64,000 nt of DNA from a virus, in the IMG/VR virus record IMGVR_UViG_3300009149_000011, positions 85,007 to 149,006 of that record. The stretch is one strand, 5' to 3'. Position numbers and translations under genes: made by a program. How positions within the stretch are numbered: the stretch's first letter is position 1; every line of letters begins with the position of its first letter. Of this stretch, positions 50,925 through 59,081 are shown piece after piece. The notes below the pieces were generated by a model. It was not told the origin of the DNA, did no database searches, and saw only the letters and a program-made list of their open reading frames with translations.

Positions 50925-51902
50925 TTATAAATCTACATCTGGGTAGAATAGTTTAACTGGATTTGGAGAGATCTCCTGATCATAAACATGACCACAGTGT
51001 TCGCACTCTACTTGAGCTGTGTAATCTAAACCTGGCTCGATAATTTTCATATATTCTCTAAGAGCAATTGAATCTCTCATAGGCATAGCATGTACCAGCT
51101 TTCTAATATAAGTCTTATCTCTATTGCCATCCACTTCCATTATTTGTCTAGTGAATCTGTCGGTAACATATCTGTTCACCTTGACACCACCCTTAGTTGG
51201 CATTGGCTTAGACTTACCAAGAACTTTTTCATCTTGACCTGTCATCAATCTTACTTTGATAGTTTTCTTAAGCAATGGTAAAGGAAATTCAAATTCACCT
51301 CTTTCATCTGGCATAGCCGTTAACTCCTTAGTTTGGAAATCGCTCAAATTAACTGTAGGCTCATGGTCTTCACCACAAGATGGACAATTCATAACGCCTG
51401 GCTTGAATTCGTCGCCTAACCCAGTTCTTCTTAGTTCAAGTAAGATTGCATTTCTGTCAGCAATCAATAAGTCATCTAAAGGAAGCTCTGAAGCCGTAAC
51501 TCCTTGTTGCAATAAAATATCTAAAACTCTACCGCTTTTAATTAGATCTGGAGAATATAAAATATCATCCTCTGTAGCGGTTAAATATTTAATAACTACA
51601 AACGCTTGATTGTTTTCATAAAAAAGACCTTTTGAAGGTAACGCTACTTGTTCCGTTGGTATCTCAAACTCACGATCGATATACTGATCTGGAACTTGAT
51701 TACTCATTTGATTCGTAGATGGAGCTGGGCTTGGAGCTTGAGCTGGAGGGGTGATGTTAACTTTTTGTTGACCCGCCTCGCCTTGCATGCTTTTCATTTC
51801 CTGTTGGAAAGCTTGCATCTCTGCTTTAGCCGCTTCTCTTGAAGCTGCTTCAAGAGCCGCTTCATCATCTTGTATTAATACTTTCTTGTTGTCATCTGCC
51901 AT
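50925..51902 (-). CDS. Second gp26-like baseplate protein, 325 aa
   Basis: Paralogue of the downstream 327-aa protein: VALPSKGLFYENN, IKYLTATEDDILYSPDLI, zinc Cys pairs CPSCGE and CEHCGH. It has an extra Gln/Pro/Ala-rich N-terminal tail of about 75 residues, preceded by a helix. A variant late box AATAAATA (plus-strand view) lies 32 bases before the ATG. Two gp26-type copies suggest a duplicated role, for example one structural and one chaperone. Confidence 0.8.
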   Translation of the reverse strand: MADDNKKVLIQDDEAALEAASREAAKAEMQAFQQEMKSMQGEAGQQKVNITPPAQAPSPAPSTNQMSNQVPDQYIDREFEIPTEQVALPSKGLFYENNQAFVVIKYLTATEDDILYSPDLIKSGRVLDILLQQGVTASELPLDDLLIADRNAILLELRRTGLGDEFKPGVMNCPSCGEDHEPTVNLSDFQTKELTAMPDERGEFEFPLPLLKKTIKVRLMTGQDEKVLGKSKPMPTKGGVKVNRYVTDRFTRQIMEVDGNRDKTYIRKLVHAMPMRDSIALREYMKIIEPGLDYTAQVECEHCGHVYDQEISPNPVKLFYPDVDL

Positions 51903-51934
51903 GATTATAGCTTTTATTTATTAAATCCTTTGCT

Positions 51935-51942
51935 AATAAATA
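51935..51942 (-). promoter_or_regulatory. Variant late promoter box TATTTATT
   Basis: Minus-strand ATATTTATTAGC, 32 bases before ATG 51902; one base off the consensus and farther than usual. Confidence 0.4.
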
Positions 51943-51991
51943 TAAGCTATAATTTTTCTGAAGTAAATAGAAAATGTTTTTTTGAATTCTG

Positions 51992-52882
51992 TTAGTTAGA
52001 AGTAAAAGATTGAGTTTGCGTTAAAGACTTAATATCTGTATTCTGATTATTCTGAGGCGTGTTAGCCAACTTCTCTTGTTCAGCTTTTTGGTCTTCTAAA
52101 TCTTTTTCCATTTGAGTTATTTGTTCCAACTCTTCTTCAGCTTGATCAAACTGAGCTTTTTTAGCTCTCTTCTCTTCTGGCTGCTCTGAAGGAACTACAT
52201 CCTTAACTCTCTTAAGAAACTTAACCTTCTCTTCCGTATTGCCTTTCATATTATCAAGACTCACTTCCATGTCAGTGAAATAAGCTTCTATTTCTTCCTG
52301 TATTATTTTATGAATCTCATTCACTGAGTTATCTTTTTCTTCTGAAAAATCCTCTACTTTAGTTATTGAAATCTGGTCATTAAACCACGCTATGTATATC
52401 CTTTGATTTCCTCCCCAATTTGGATCTTTAGCCACAATGCTATCATAGCCAAACTTATCCCTCATCATAGTATAGAATTCATTGATGTTATAAGGAGAGC
52501 TTCTGAAAATTTCATTAATAACATCAATGTCATCCTCATTGTTTTCATCCAATACCCTAGCTGATGTATCTAAAACTGATTCATACCCTTCATAGCTTAC
52601 ATCCCCATAATTAGAAAGAAATCCATCACCGCTTTCATCAAACACTCTAAGCATTTCTACTATGTCATCGTACTTAAGAATTCTCTTTCCAATAAAGAAT
52701 GGCTTATTAAAAGTTAGATTTACTTGATAAAGAAAACCTCCATTGGCATATCCTTTTGCTATATTGTAATCGCTGGTAAAATAGAAACCATAACCTTCCA
52801 TAGTAGCATTAGCTCCTATCTTTTCATAATCCCATTTATCGAGTTTATGAGGTCCTCCGTGATATGCTTTAATTTGTGTCAT
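51992..52882 (-). CDS. ADP-ribosyltransferase-fold protein in the virion gene cluster, 296 aa
   Basis: Residues 4-60 match the ART core of polyvalent-protein-type transferases: AYHGG (first His of the H-Y-E type site), then GYGFYFTSDYNIAKGYA, a helix after the strand, and LYQVNLTF. Further on GYDSIVA and RIYIAWFNDQISI correspond to the last strands, where the expected Glu is not evident (Gln nearby). So activity is possible but unsure. T4 packs ARTs such as Alt to modify host RNA polymerase; this gene lies among late virion genes. C-terminal 110 residues are Glu/Lys coiled coil. It overlaps the EDxHD gene by one base. Confidence 0.7.
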   Translation of the reverse strand: MTQIKAYHGGPHKLDKWDYEKIGANATMEGYGFYFTSDYNIAKGYANGGFLYQVNLTFNKPFFIGKRILKYDDIVEMLRVFDESGDGFLSNYGDVSYEGYESVLDTSARVLDENNEDDIDVINEIFRSSPYNINEFYTMMRDKFGYDSIVAKDPNWGGNQRIYIAWFNDQISITKVEDFSEEKDNSVNEIHKIIQEEIEAYFTDMEVSLDNMKGNTEEKVKFLKRVKDVVPSEQPEEKRAKKAQFDQAEEELEQITQMEKDLEDQKAEQEKLANTPQNNQNTDIKSLTQTQSFTSN

Positions 52883-53358
52883 TATTTTAATAGTCTTGTA
52901 AAACGTTTTTTTTGAACTTCGTAATCCTTTTTGAGGTCAGATTCCCATACTCTATAAAGGGTGTATCCCATACCTTCAGCTAATCTATCTTTATATTTAT
53001 CATTTCTAACAATCCTTTCCTGCATTCTACTTCTCTTAGTATACTGTTCTGGATTTGCATGAAAGTAATCACCATCAACTTCTACTAGTATATGTTTAGA
53101 TGGGATATAATAGTCATATATTTTAGTTTTTAAAACTTTTTGAGGTATAAATTCAACACCTATTTCTCCTAGTAGCTCCTCAAACCTTTGCTCTGGCCAT
53201 GTTTTATCCTTCACCATTCTAGCCGCCTGAGCTTCAACATATTTTTGCTTCTCAAGAGGTGTTCGCTTTCTTCTCCTAGCTGACTTTTTAACCTTTTTTA
53301 AAAGACTGTTTACTTTCTTGCTTCTTTTTTTCATCCCCCTTTTAGTTAGACAATTCAT
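52882..53358 (-). CDS. EDxHD/Vsr-like free-standing endonuclease, 158 aa
   Basis: The core HILVEVDGDYFHANPEQY has the E-x-x-G-D-x-x-H pattern of the EDxHD branch of Vsr-fold nucleases, with a later NDKYKD helix and YRVWESDL strand. The N-terminus is strongly basic. It looks like a small version of the 353-aa homing endonuclease at 59068. It lies inside the virion operon with 1- and 17-base overlaps to its neighbours, without its own late box. Homing endonuclease or DNA-processing nuclease are both possible. Confidence 0.75.
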   Translation of the reverse strand: MNCLTKRGMKKRSKKVNSLLKKVKKSARRRKRTPLEKQKYVEAQAARMVKDKTWPEQRFEELLGEIGVEFIPQKVLKTKIYDYYIPSKHILVEVDGDYFHANPEQYTKRSRMQERIVRNDKYKDRLAEGMGYTLYRVWESDLKKDYEVQKKRFTRLLK

Positions 53359-54292
53359 AGAATTGGTCTAAAACTTGAGGAAGAGTTGCTATTATTTTAC
53401 TTGATATAACTTCAGGATTAGCTTTAACTAATAATTCTAAAAGTTCTGACGAATCCAATTCATCTACTGAGCTTATTCCCTGTTCTTCCGCAAGATTTAC
53501 TATAGCGATACCCGACCCTATAGCCATCAACCCTATTATGCTACCATATATGTTAGTGGAAATTATCTCTATATCACTATCATTTTTTTCTGGAGCATGC
53601 TTTTGTATCATTTGAGATATAATTGTTTTGTACACAGTGTGCCACTGATGACCTAGCTCTTCAAAAACGTAAGAGATTCTATTTAAATACTTAGAATCTA
53701 ATTTGTCTTTCAATAATGAACAAGCTCTCGCTGCCGACTGCTCTATTTCAGATGCCGTCAATGCTGTGCTTGCCGCCATAGCCCCAATACTTTCTTCAAC
53801 TATCTCTTTTTTAGATTCACCAAGTATGCTAGATTTCATTTCTTTGATAAAAGAATTTGGAGCGCACTTCTTTACTAGTTTATATATTTCTGGAGTCATA
53901 GCATCGCTTACCCCTTGAAAATCTGGCTCATTTAAACCCATCATATAGTTACCCGCCCAATCTTTAATAGCTTCAGCTATTTGATTTGGATCATCACCAT
54001 ATTCACACTCAGAAACAAAAGTGCTAAAAGCTCCCCCTCCTCTACCGCCTACTTGCTCGTCTTCAACATACTCATTCAACTCAACGTTCTTGTTAAATTG
54101 TTCTAAGAATTCTGGTATCTTATTAATTACTGATTTTAATATACCTTCAAGACTTTCTTCAGCTCTATCTTTTAATTGCCTAGCCTCATCTTCTGTTATT
54201 AGATTACTCACCTTAACATTAAATATATCCTCACTAATTAGACCAGTGACAAACTGAAGCTTTATGTACTCCTTTGTTAATTTGTTAATCAT
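53342..54292 (-). CDS. Putative virion protein, 316 aa
   Basis: The N-terminus (KLTKEYIKLQFVTGLISEDIF) shares the pattern L-x-G-x-I-S-E with the next gene upstream and with short tags of other marine phage virion proteins. Two hydrophobic stretches near residues 170 and 250 (IIGLMAIGSGIAIV) may insert in membranes or pack as helices. The rest is acidic-helical. Located 4 bases after the 248-aa gene. Function unknown. Confidence 0.65.
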   Translation of the reverse strand: MINKLTKEYIKLQFVTGLISEDIFNVKVSNLITEDEARQLKDRAEESLEGILKSVINKIPEFLEQFNKNVELNEYVEDEQVGGRGGGAFSTFVSECEYGDDPNQIAEAIKDWAGNYMMGLNEPDFQGVSDAMTPEIYKLVKKCAPNSFIKEMKSSILGESKKEIVEESIGAMAASTALTASEIEQSAARACSLLKDKLDSKYLNRISYVFEELGHQWHTVYKTIISQMIQKHAPEKNDSDIEIISTNIYGSIIGLMAIGSGIAIVNLAEEQGISSVDELDSSELLELLVKANPEVISSKIIATLPQVLDQFYELSN

Positions 54293-54296
54293 AAAA

Positions 54297-55043
54297 TTAA
54301 GCGAATCCTATTTTTTCCAAAACAGCTGGTAACACTTTTCTTACATAACCTGCTATCTCAGTGCCTTTTACTGCTTCTAAAGCTCCAGGAGCTGTTACTC
54401 CAGCAACAAACAATAAACCAACTACCCCCATCATCATTGCCTCCGCTGCTTTATGTACTTGATCGTCTGACGCGCTTGGCATAAAAGGTTTAAGAATCTT
54501 CTCAAATACGTGAATGTATTTGTGATGTATACCTTCTCCAACTTTAGCTATTTTTCCACCAACATTCTGAATTACTTGCGAATTGGCTTTTTTTCCTACC
54601 CAAGACAAAGCCTTACCTCCAAACTGTAAAATAGCTGGAGCGGAAACAACTAAACCTAATACGCCTCCCTCTTCCAAATTATGAGCGTAAACTTGTTCAT
54701 TAAAAGTTATCTCATTAACCTGTTGAGATTGAGTATTGGCTGCTGGAGCTGTATTGTCATAATTTCCTGGAGAATCTAAAACCCCATCTTTATCCCCTAT
54801 TTTGGCGGTAGAGTTTTTTATAATATTACCCAAATCTTTTGAGATAATATTCATAGCGTCAGACATTGTCTTTTCTATCTTGGCTATGTCAGGGTTTGCA
54901 GCTGATTGTTGCTCTCCGCTTGTTGCAGGATCAACGCTTGACTCCATCTCCAATTCTTCCAATGATTGCTTATATTGCTGCTCGGATATTACTCCAACCA
55001 ACCTTTCATTTCGTAATGTTTGCTCTTTTAGTAGCTTGCTCAT
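54297..55043 (-). CDS. Putative virion protein with two hydrophobic segments, 248 aa
   Basis: Begins with KLLKEQTLRNERLVGVISEQQY, an N-terminal tag similar to that of the next gene. Then come a Gln/Ser-rich linker and two hydrophobic helices (GVLGLVVSAPAILQFGG and MMMGVVGLLFVAGVTAPGAL). TATTTATA lies 29 bases before the ATG, so it is late-type and heads a run of six genes down to the gp26-like pair. The function is not recognised. Confidence 0.65.
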   Translation of the reverse strand: MSKLLKEQTLRNERLVGVISEQQYKQSLEELEMESSVDPATSGEQQSAANPDIAKIEKTMSDAMNIISKDLGNIIKNSTAKIGDKDGVLDSPGNYDNTAPAANTQSQQVNEITFNEQVYAHNLEEGGVLGLVVSAPAILQFGGKALSWVGKKANSQVIQNVGGKIAKVGEGIHHKYIHVFEKILKPFMPSASDDQVHKAAEAMMMGVVGLLFVAGVTAPGALEAVKGTEIAGYVRKVLPAVLEKIGFA

Positions 55044-55072
55044 AATAAATGCTTTTATTTATTATAAATATT

Positions 55073-55080
55073 CCCTTTTT
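55073..55080 (-). promoter_or_regulatory. Putative late promoter box TATTTATA
   Basis: Minus-strand GAATATTTATAATAAA, 29 bases before ATG 55043. Confidence 0.5.
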
Positions 55081-55104
55081 TTCATCGTTTAGCACAAATA
55101 ATTA

Positions 55105-55112
55105 TATTTATA
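55105..55112 (+). promoter_or_regulatory. TATTTATA box of the holin-like gene
   Basis: Plus-strand TTATATTTATATATATG; it ends three bases before the first ATG and nine before the second (55122), back to back with the divergent late box at 55073. Confidence 0.4.
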
Positions 55113-55115
55113 TAT

Positions 55116-55547
55116 ATGTATATGTACAATACAATTATAAACATGATATTTCTTACTGCAAGTACTGGAGGTGCCGATATTTCGGTTGATATTTGGCAAA
55201 GACTAGCTGATGCTGGGCTTGTGTTTTTAATAATGGGAGTAGGGCTGGTTCTTATTGGTAGATATTTAAAAACAAAGGACAAAATCATACACGCAAAAGA
55301 TGAACAGCTTATTGAGCTGAATACTTATGTTCGAGAAAATGATAAAAACAATCTAGTTGTCCTTTCTGAAGTAAATCATACTTTAGATAAAATAATAGAA
55401 ACTCAAAAAGTTATTAGTGAAAGAACTATGGAGGGTCAAAAAATTAATGCCAAAATCGTAATTAAAGAGATCACCTCCCTAAAAGAGACTATCGAGCTTA
55501 GAGTAGAAAATCTTTCTGACAAAATAGATAACAACAAAAAAAAGTAA
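55116..55547 (+). CDS. Holin-like protein: one membrane helix plus coiled coil, 143 aa
   Basis: A single hydrophobic helix near residues 30-47 (LVFLIMGVGLVLIG) is followed by about 90 residues of charged coiled coil (KDEQLIELNTYV, then HTLDKIIETQKV). This resembles one-span phage holin-like and spanin-associated proteins. Downstream, two bases on, is a cupin gene. A late box precedes it. Holin function is an inference from shape; the start may be ATG 55122 or 55143. Confidence 0.6.
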   Translation: MYMYNTIINMIFLTASTGGADISVDIWQRLADAGLVFLIMGVGLVLIGRYLKTKDKIIHAKDEQLIELNTYVRENDKNNLVVLSEVNHTLDKIIETQKVISERTMEGQKINAKIVIKEITSLKETIELRVENLSDKIDNNKKK

Positions 55548-55549
55548 CA

Positions 55550-55942
55550 ATGGATACAGCCGCATCTACTAGAGATAAGTTGCAAAAAGTTAGGGAGCAA
55601 ATCAACAAAAAATCCAAACAAATTCAGTTGTTTACTGAAAGCGGGATTGACACTATCCCCACTACGGATGATTGGCAACCTTTTAAAAATATCTTAATTA
55701 AAACTATCTTAGAAGACTTTGACCAAGACACAGTTTTGCTTACTAAAGGTTCTAAAGGTTCAATTCTTGAGAAACATCACCATATCTCTATAGAAGTTGT
55801 ATATGTATTAACTGGTAGAGTCTCAGAAAACTGTAGCAACACAATATTATCCAAGGGGGGAGTTATAACTATCCCAGCTGGAGTCAATCATGAGTTCGAA
55901 TTCATAGAAGACTCTACTATACTTGTACACTGGATCGATTAA
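55550..55942 (+). CDS. Cupin-domain protein, 130 aa
   Basis: Residues 55-128 follow the cupin pattern: HHHISIEVVYVLTGRV with metal His residues and Glu, and GGVITIPAGVNHEFEF with the second His. The small barrel would bind a metal or small ligand. The N-terminal 50 residues are helical (KLQKVREQINKKSK). It follows the holin-like gene by two bases and its last four bases overlap the converging RNase H gene. Substrate unknown. Confidence 0.82.
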   Translation: MDTAASTRDKLQKVREQINKKSKQIQLFTESGIDTIPTTDDWQPFKNILIKTILEDFDQDTVLLTKGSKGSILEKHHHISIEVVYVLTGRVSENCSNTILSKGGVITIPAGVNHEFEFIEDSTILVHWID

Positions 55943-56397
55943 GGCTTAAGAAAAGCTTGAGCCGATTTACCGCTCGCTAATTCATCAACTCTATTATTAA
56001 AAGGATTAGTGGAATGCCCTTTCACGTGAGTAAAAGTGCAATTATGTTTTTCCACTAAAGAGCTCATCTCTTGCCACAAATCTTTATTTATTACAGGCTT
56101 CTTAGCGCTGTTTATCCACCCCTTTCTTATCCATCCAGATATCCATCCCTGATTCATGCAGTTAACCACGTATGCGCTGTCAGACTTTATTTCAATAACG
56201 GATCCAGGAGATCCGTTAAAATGTTTAAGTCCCTCTATGACGGCTAACATTTCCATCCTATTATTAGTAGTTGTTGCTGATTCACCCCCTGAAGATTCGT
56301 GTATAATTTCCTCAGCTTCATTTAAAACTAAGAACGCCCATCCACCTGGACCTGGATTACCTTTACAGGCTCCATCTGTATAAATTGTATGTTTCAT
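55939..56397 (-). CDS. rnhA: Ribonuclease H1-type (RNase HI), 152 aa
   Basis: The RNase HI active site is complete: TDGACKGNPGPGGW with Asp8, TTNNRMEMLAVIEGL with the catalytic Glu, IKSDSAYVV with the second Asp, and NNRVDELA with the last Asp; the handle WISGWIRKGW is of E. coli type. It degrades the RNA of RNA-DNA hybrids, presumably to remove primers and R-loops. Length is normal. It lies nine bases from a small zinc-finger gene. Confidence 0.95.
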   Translation of the reverse strand: MKHTIYTDGACKGNPGPGGWAFLVLNEAEEIIHESSGGESATTTNNRMEMLAVIEGLKHFNGSPGSVIEIKSDSAYVVNCMNQGWISGWIRKGWINSAKKPVINKDLWQEMSSLVEKHNCTFTHVKGHSTNPFNNRVDELASGKSAQAFLKP

Positions 56398-56406
56398 AAT
56401 ATCTTT

Positions 56407-56694
56407 TTAAAATCTTAATGATAAGTTTATTTGACCTTTTTCTAATAGCTTGCGTCTTTCAATTCGCAATCTACTTATACATGCTGCGCATATATGATAG
56501 TTTTCTGAATTAGTTAATTCTTCAAAGATCTCAAAGAAACCCCCTTCGCTAGCAAGGCAATGATCGCAACTTTGGAAGTAGTCTCTAGTACTGGAATTCG
56601 TATAACTATACGGAGATCTAGTGCTTAAGTGAGCTATATCCTTTAAGTTTCTAATTCTTCTTGGGTCGAAATAAAATAGCTTTCTTTGCCCCAT
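56407..56694 (-). CDS. Small zinc-finger-like protein, 95 aa
   Basis: Cys pairs CDHC and CAAC are about 27 residues apart, typical for a four-Cys zinc finger; the rest is basic. The start overlaps the stop of the polymerase C-half by one base, so it is translated together with it. Role unknown. Confidence 0.65.
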   Translation of the reverse strand: MGQRKLFYFDPRRIRNLKDIAHLSTRSPYSYTNSSTRDYFQSCDHCLASEGGFFEIFEELTNSENYHICAACISRLRIERRKLLEKGQINLSLRF

Positions 56695-59081
56695 TACATT
56701 TGAGCAACCTCATCTATAGAAATCTGTTTTTTTCCACCAACTTCTTTCTTTCCAAAATTTAAAAACCCTGCATCATTCTTTTCTATCCTAGCTAGGTAAA
56801 CACTATTCTTTTTCATGGACTTATAAAATATCTCAGCATCTTTACCAAACATCCTTAGAACTGTGTCCTTTACCCCGTCAGACACTTTAAGCACAAGCAT
56901 GTTCTTACCGCCTTTAGTAGCGTCCATTCTTTTAGATTGTAAAATGAAATAGTAATCATCAACATCAACATATTCATTGATACTACTTATCTCTCTACCC
57001 GCAGATTCAGTTATGATCTGTTTTATTTCTGTAGCTTTTTTGATATATGCTAAATCAACTCCGCACACATCCATAAACTCTTTATTCTTTTCAATATCGG
57101 TAGTCGCTACATAAGTATCCTCATTTGGCTTCAATTCTGATTCATAACTAGACGCTGAGAACAAGGTTAATTGTTTTGGATCAGCCTTCTTTCTCTTCTT
57201 TTTCTTAGCAAATAAATCACATAATTCTTCACGAGAATGAGACCAATCATCAAACACACCAGCTTTAACTGAGGCTTCGTATGGAGTCTTGCCAAACTTG
57301 CTAAAGTTAGCATCAAAGAAATGATATTTGGACACCGATTTAAAGTTAGTTTCTTTCTGAATTTTAAGAACTTCATTTAAATCACTATATGCCGCATCAC
57401 CCATACCATTAATCGCAGATAATCCCATTGATATTTCTTTTTCATCCGTAGTAGCCCATCTCCAAGAAGATTTTCTAGAAGGAGGTAGAATATCTATACC
57501 TTTAGCTATAGCTGAAGATATTGCAGCATTTAACCATTCACGCTCCTTATCTTTACCTCCATTTGTCTTAGGGTGATTCAATAAAGAAGTGTAAAACTCT
57601 ACTGGGTAATAATGTTTTAAATACAATGTTTGCATTGCCAAATAAGCATATGAAAGGGAGTGAGACTTGTTAAATGAATATCCTAAATACTCGATCATCC
57701 ATTCTTTAATCTTCTCTAAAGATTTTTCATCCATACCATTCTTAAGAGATCCATCCAAGAACATGTTCCAGTACTTTAAAAACCCTTTGTATGCTTTATT
57801 ATCTTTTTCCTCTTCACTCAACGGAGGTCCCATAAACTCTCCATTTTCACCTTTCTTTCTAGAGGCTAAATCTTTCTGAATTAACTTACTCGCCTTATCC
57901 ATCGCACGTCTAAGTAAATCACCTTCACCTAAACTCATTCCAGCAAATTGATTTGCTATAAACATTACTTGCTCTTGGAAGATAAGTACGCCATTACTTT
58001 CTGACAATATAGGCTCCAACCAAGGGTGTATATACTTAATCTCAGATGGAGCAAATTTATTTTTTATGTATTCACGATCAGCTCCGATACCCATTGGACC
58101 TGGTCTAAATAACGCATTGGCCGCAACAAGTTCAGAAAACTTATCGATTCTTATCCCTTTAATCAATGAGTTCATACCAGCGGATTCAAACTGAAAAATA
58201 CCATGATTTAACCCAAGTCTCAACTCCTTATATAAATTAGCGTCTTCAATGTCAACATGATCCACTTTTTCCTGAACTTCTTTAAAGGTTTCTTCACCGT
58301 ACTTAATCCGTATCAAATCAATAGCGTCCTTAATTACATTTAAAGTTTCAATCTTAAGACGGTCAAGCTTTAATATTCCTAAAGTTGATAAATCCTTACC
58401 TGACTTGTCGGCCTCTTGAAAGGCCGTCACGATAGAATTCTCCTCACCCTTAGGCTTTGCTATAATATTAGTTGGAACATAGTTATAGCATGGCCCTGGA
58501 GTTATTACAAGACCTGCCGCGTGCTGCCCTATACCTCTAATTTGCCCTTGAAGTTTAAGCGTGTGCTCTAATATGATCGCGTTCTCTGGATCTGTCAACC
58601 AAGCCTTAACCCTAGTGCTGCACCCTGGATGTTCTGGATATTCCGTTAACCACTCTTCAAAAGAATCGTAATCTCCCAAACTTCCGCCCATCTCTTTGGT
58701 GACCTGAAAAACTTCAGATTCAAAACCAGATGCTTCAGTTCCTTGATGAGCTTTTGTTACATCTTTAATACATCCTTTTTCATTGAATGTAGAGAATGTC
58801 CCTACGTTAAGTACTCTGTTTCTACCATACTTTTCATATAATATCTCATTCGTGACATGGTCTGTACCATTCATGAAGTCAATATCGATGTCTGGCGGAC
58901 TATTGTGTACTAAAATAGCCGTTTTTAAGCTGTTTTCACCGTTTTCTCCATTATTTATAAAGTCGATATCTATACAGTTTTTTGATGTTCCATAAAATAG
59001 ATGGTCTTCATCAAAGGAAAGGTCATACACTTTACCTGAGTAATCGACTTTTCTAATATGTTTTATTTTACTTTTTTGCAT
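56694..59081 (-). CDS. dnaE (C-half): DNA polymerase III alpha, C-terminal half, with C-intein at its N-terminus
   Basis: Residues 1-60 are a C-intein ending in LVHN, then Ser61. The extein starts with SPPDIDIDF (residues 61-69), the catalytic Asp motif of family C polymerases (PDxDxDF), followed by GTFSTFNEKGCIKDV and palm, thumb and fingers segments such as ALFRPGPMG, IFQEQVMF, AGMSLGEGDLLRRAM, FNKSHSLSYA, and later the helix-hairpin-helix and OB-like parts to residue 795. It lacks the exonuclease, PHP and part of the palm, which are in the N-half at 60553. Ligation by the intein would restore the polymerase. Its start overlaps the homing endonuclease stop. Confidence 0.9.
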   Translation of the reverse strand: MQKSKIKHIRKVDYSGKVYDLSFDEDHLFYGTSKNCIDIDFINNGENGENSLKTAILVHNSPPDIDIDFMNGTDHVTNEILYEKYGRNRVLNVGTFSTFNEKGCIKDVTKAHQGTEASGFESEVFQVTKEMGGSLGDYDSFEEWLTEYPEHPGCSTRVKAWLTDPENAIILEHTLKLQGQIRGIGQHAAGLVITPGPCYNYVPTNIIAKPKGEENSIVTAFQEADKSGKDLSTLGILKLDRLKIETLNVIKDAIDLIRIKYGEETFKEVQEKVDHVDIEDANLYKELRLGLNHGIFQFESAGMNSLIKGIRIDKFSELVAANALFRPGPMGIGADREYIKNKFAPSEIKYIHPWLEPILSESNGVLIFQEQVMFIANQFAGMSLGEGDLLRRAMDKASKLIQKDLASRKKGENGEFMGPPLSEEEKDNKAYKGFLKYWNMFLDGSLKNGMDEKSLEKIKEWMIEYLGYSFNKSHSLSYAYLAMQTLYLKHYYPVEFYTSLLNHPKTNGGKDKEREWLNAAISSAIAKGIDILPPSRKSSWRWATTDEKEISMGLSAINGMGDAAYSDLNEVLKIQKETNFKSVSKYHFFDANFSKFGKTPYEASVKAGVFDDWSHSREELCDLFAKKKKRKKADPKQLTLFSASSYESELKPNEDTYVATTDIEKNKEFMDVCGVDLAYIKKATEIKQIITESAGREISSINEYVDVDDYYFILQSKRMDATKGGKNMLVLKVSDGVKDTVLRMFGKDAEIFYKSMKKNSVYLARIEKNDAGFLNFGKKEVGGKKQISIDEVAQM
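58902..59081 (-). other. C-intein (60 residues)
   Basis: The pattern KVDYSGKVYDLSFDEDHLFY matches intein block F, and AILVHN then Ser matches block G. Between them lie about 23 extra residues (GTSKNCIDIDFINN and on) not usual in split C-inteins, where HLFY is followed at once by the block G strand. The terminal His-Asn and the Ser acceptor are intact. Confidence 0.85.
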
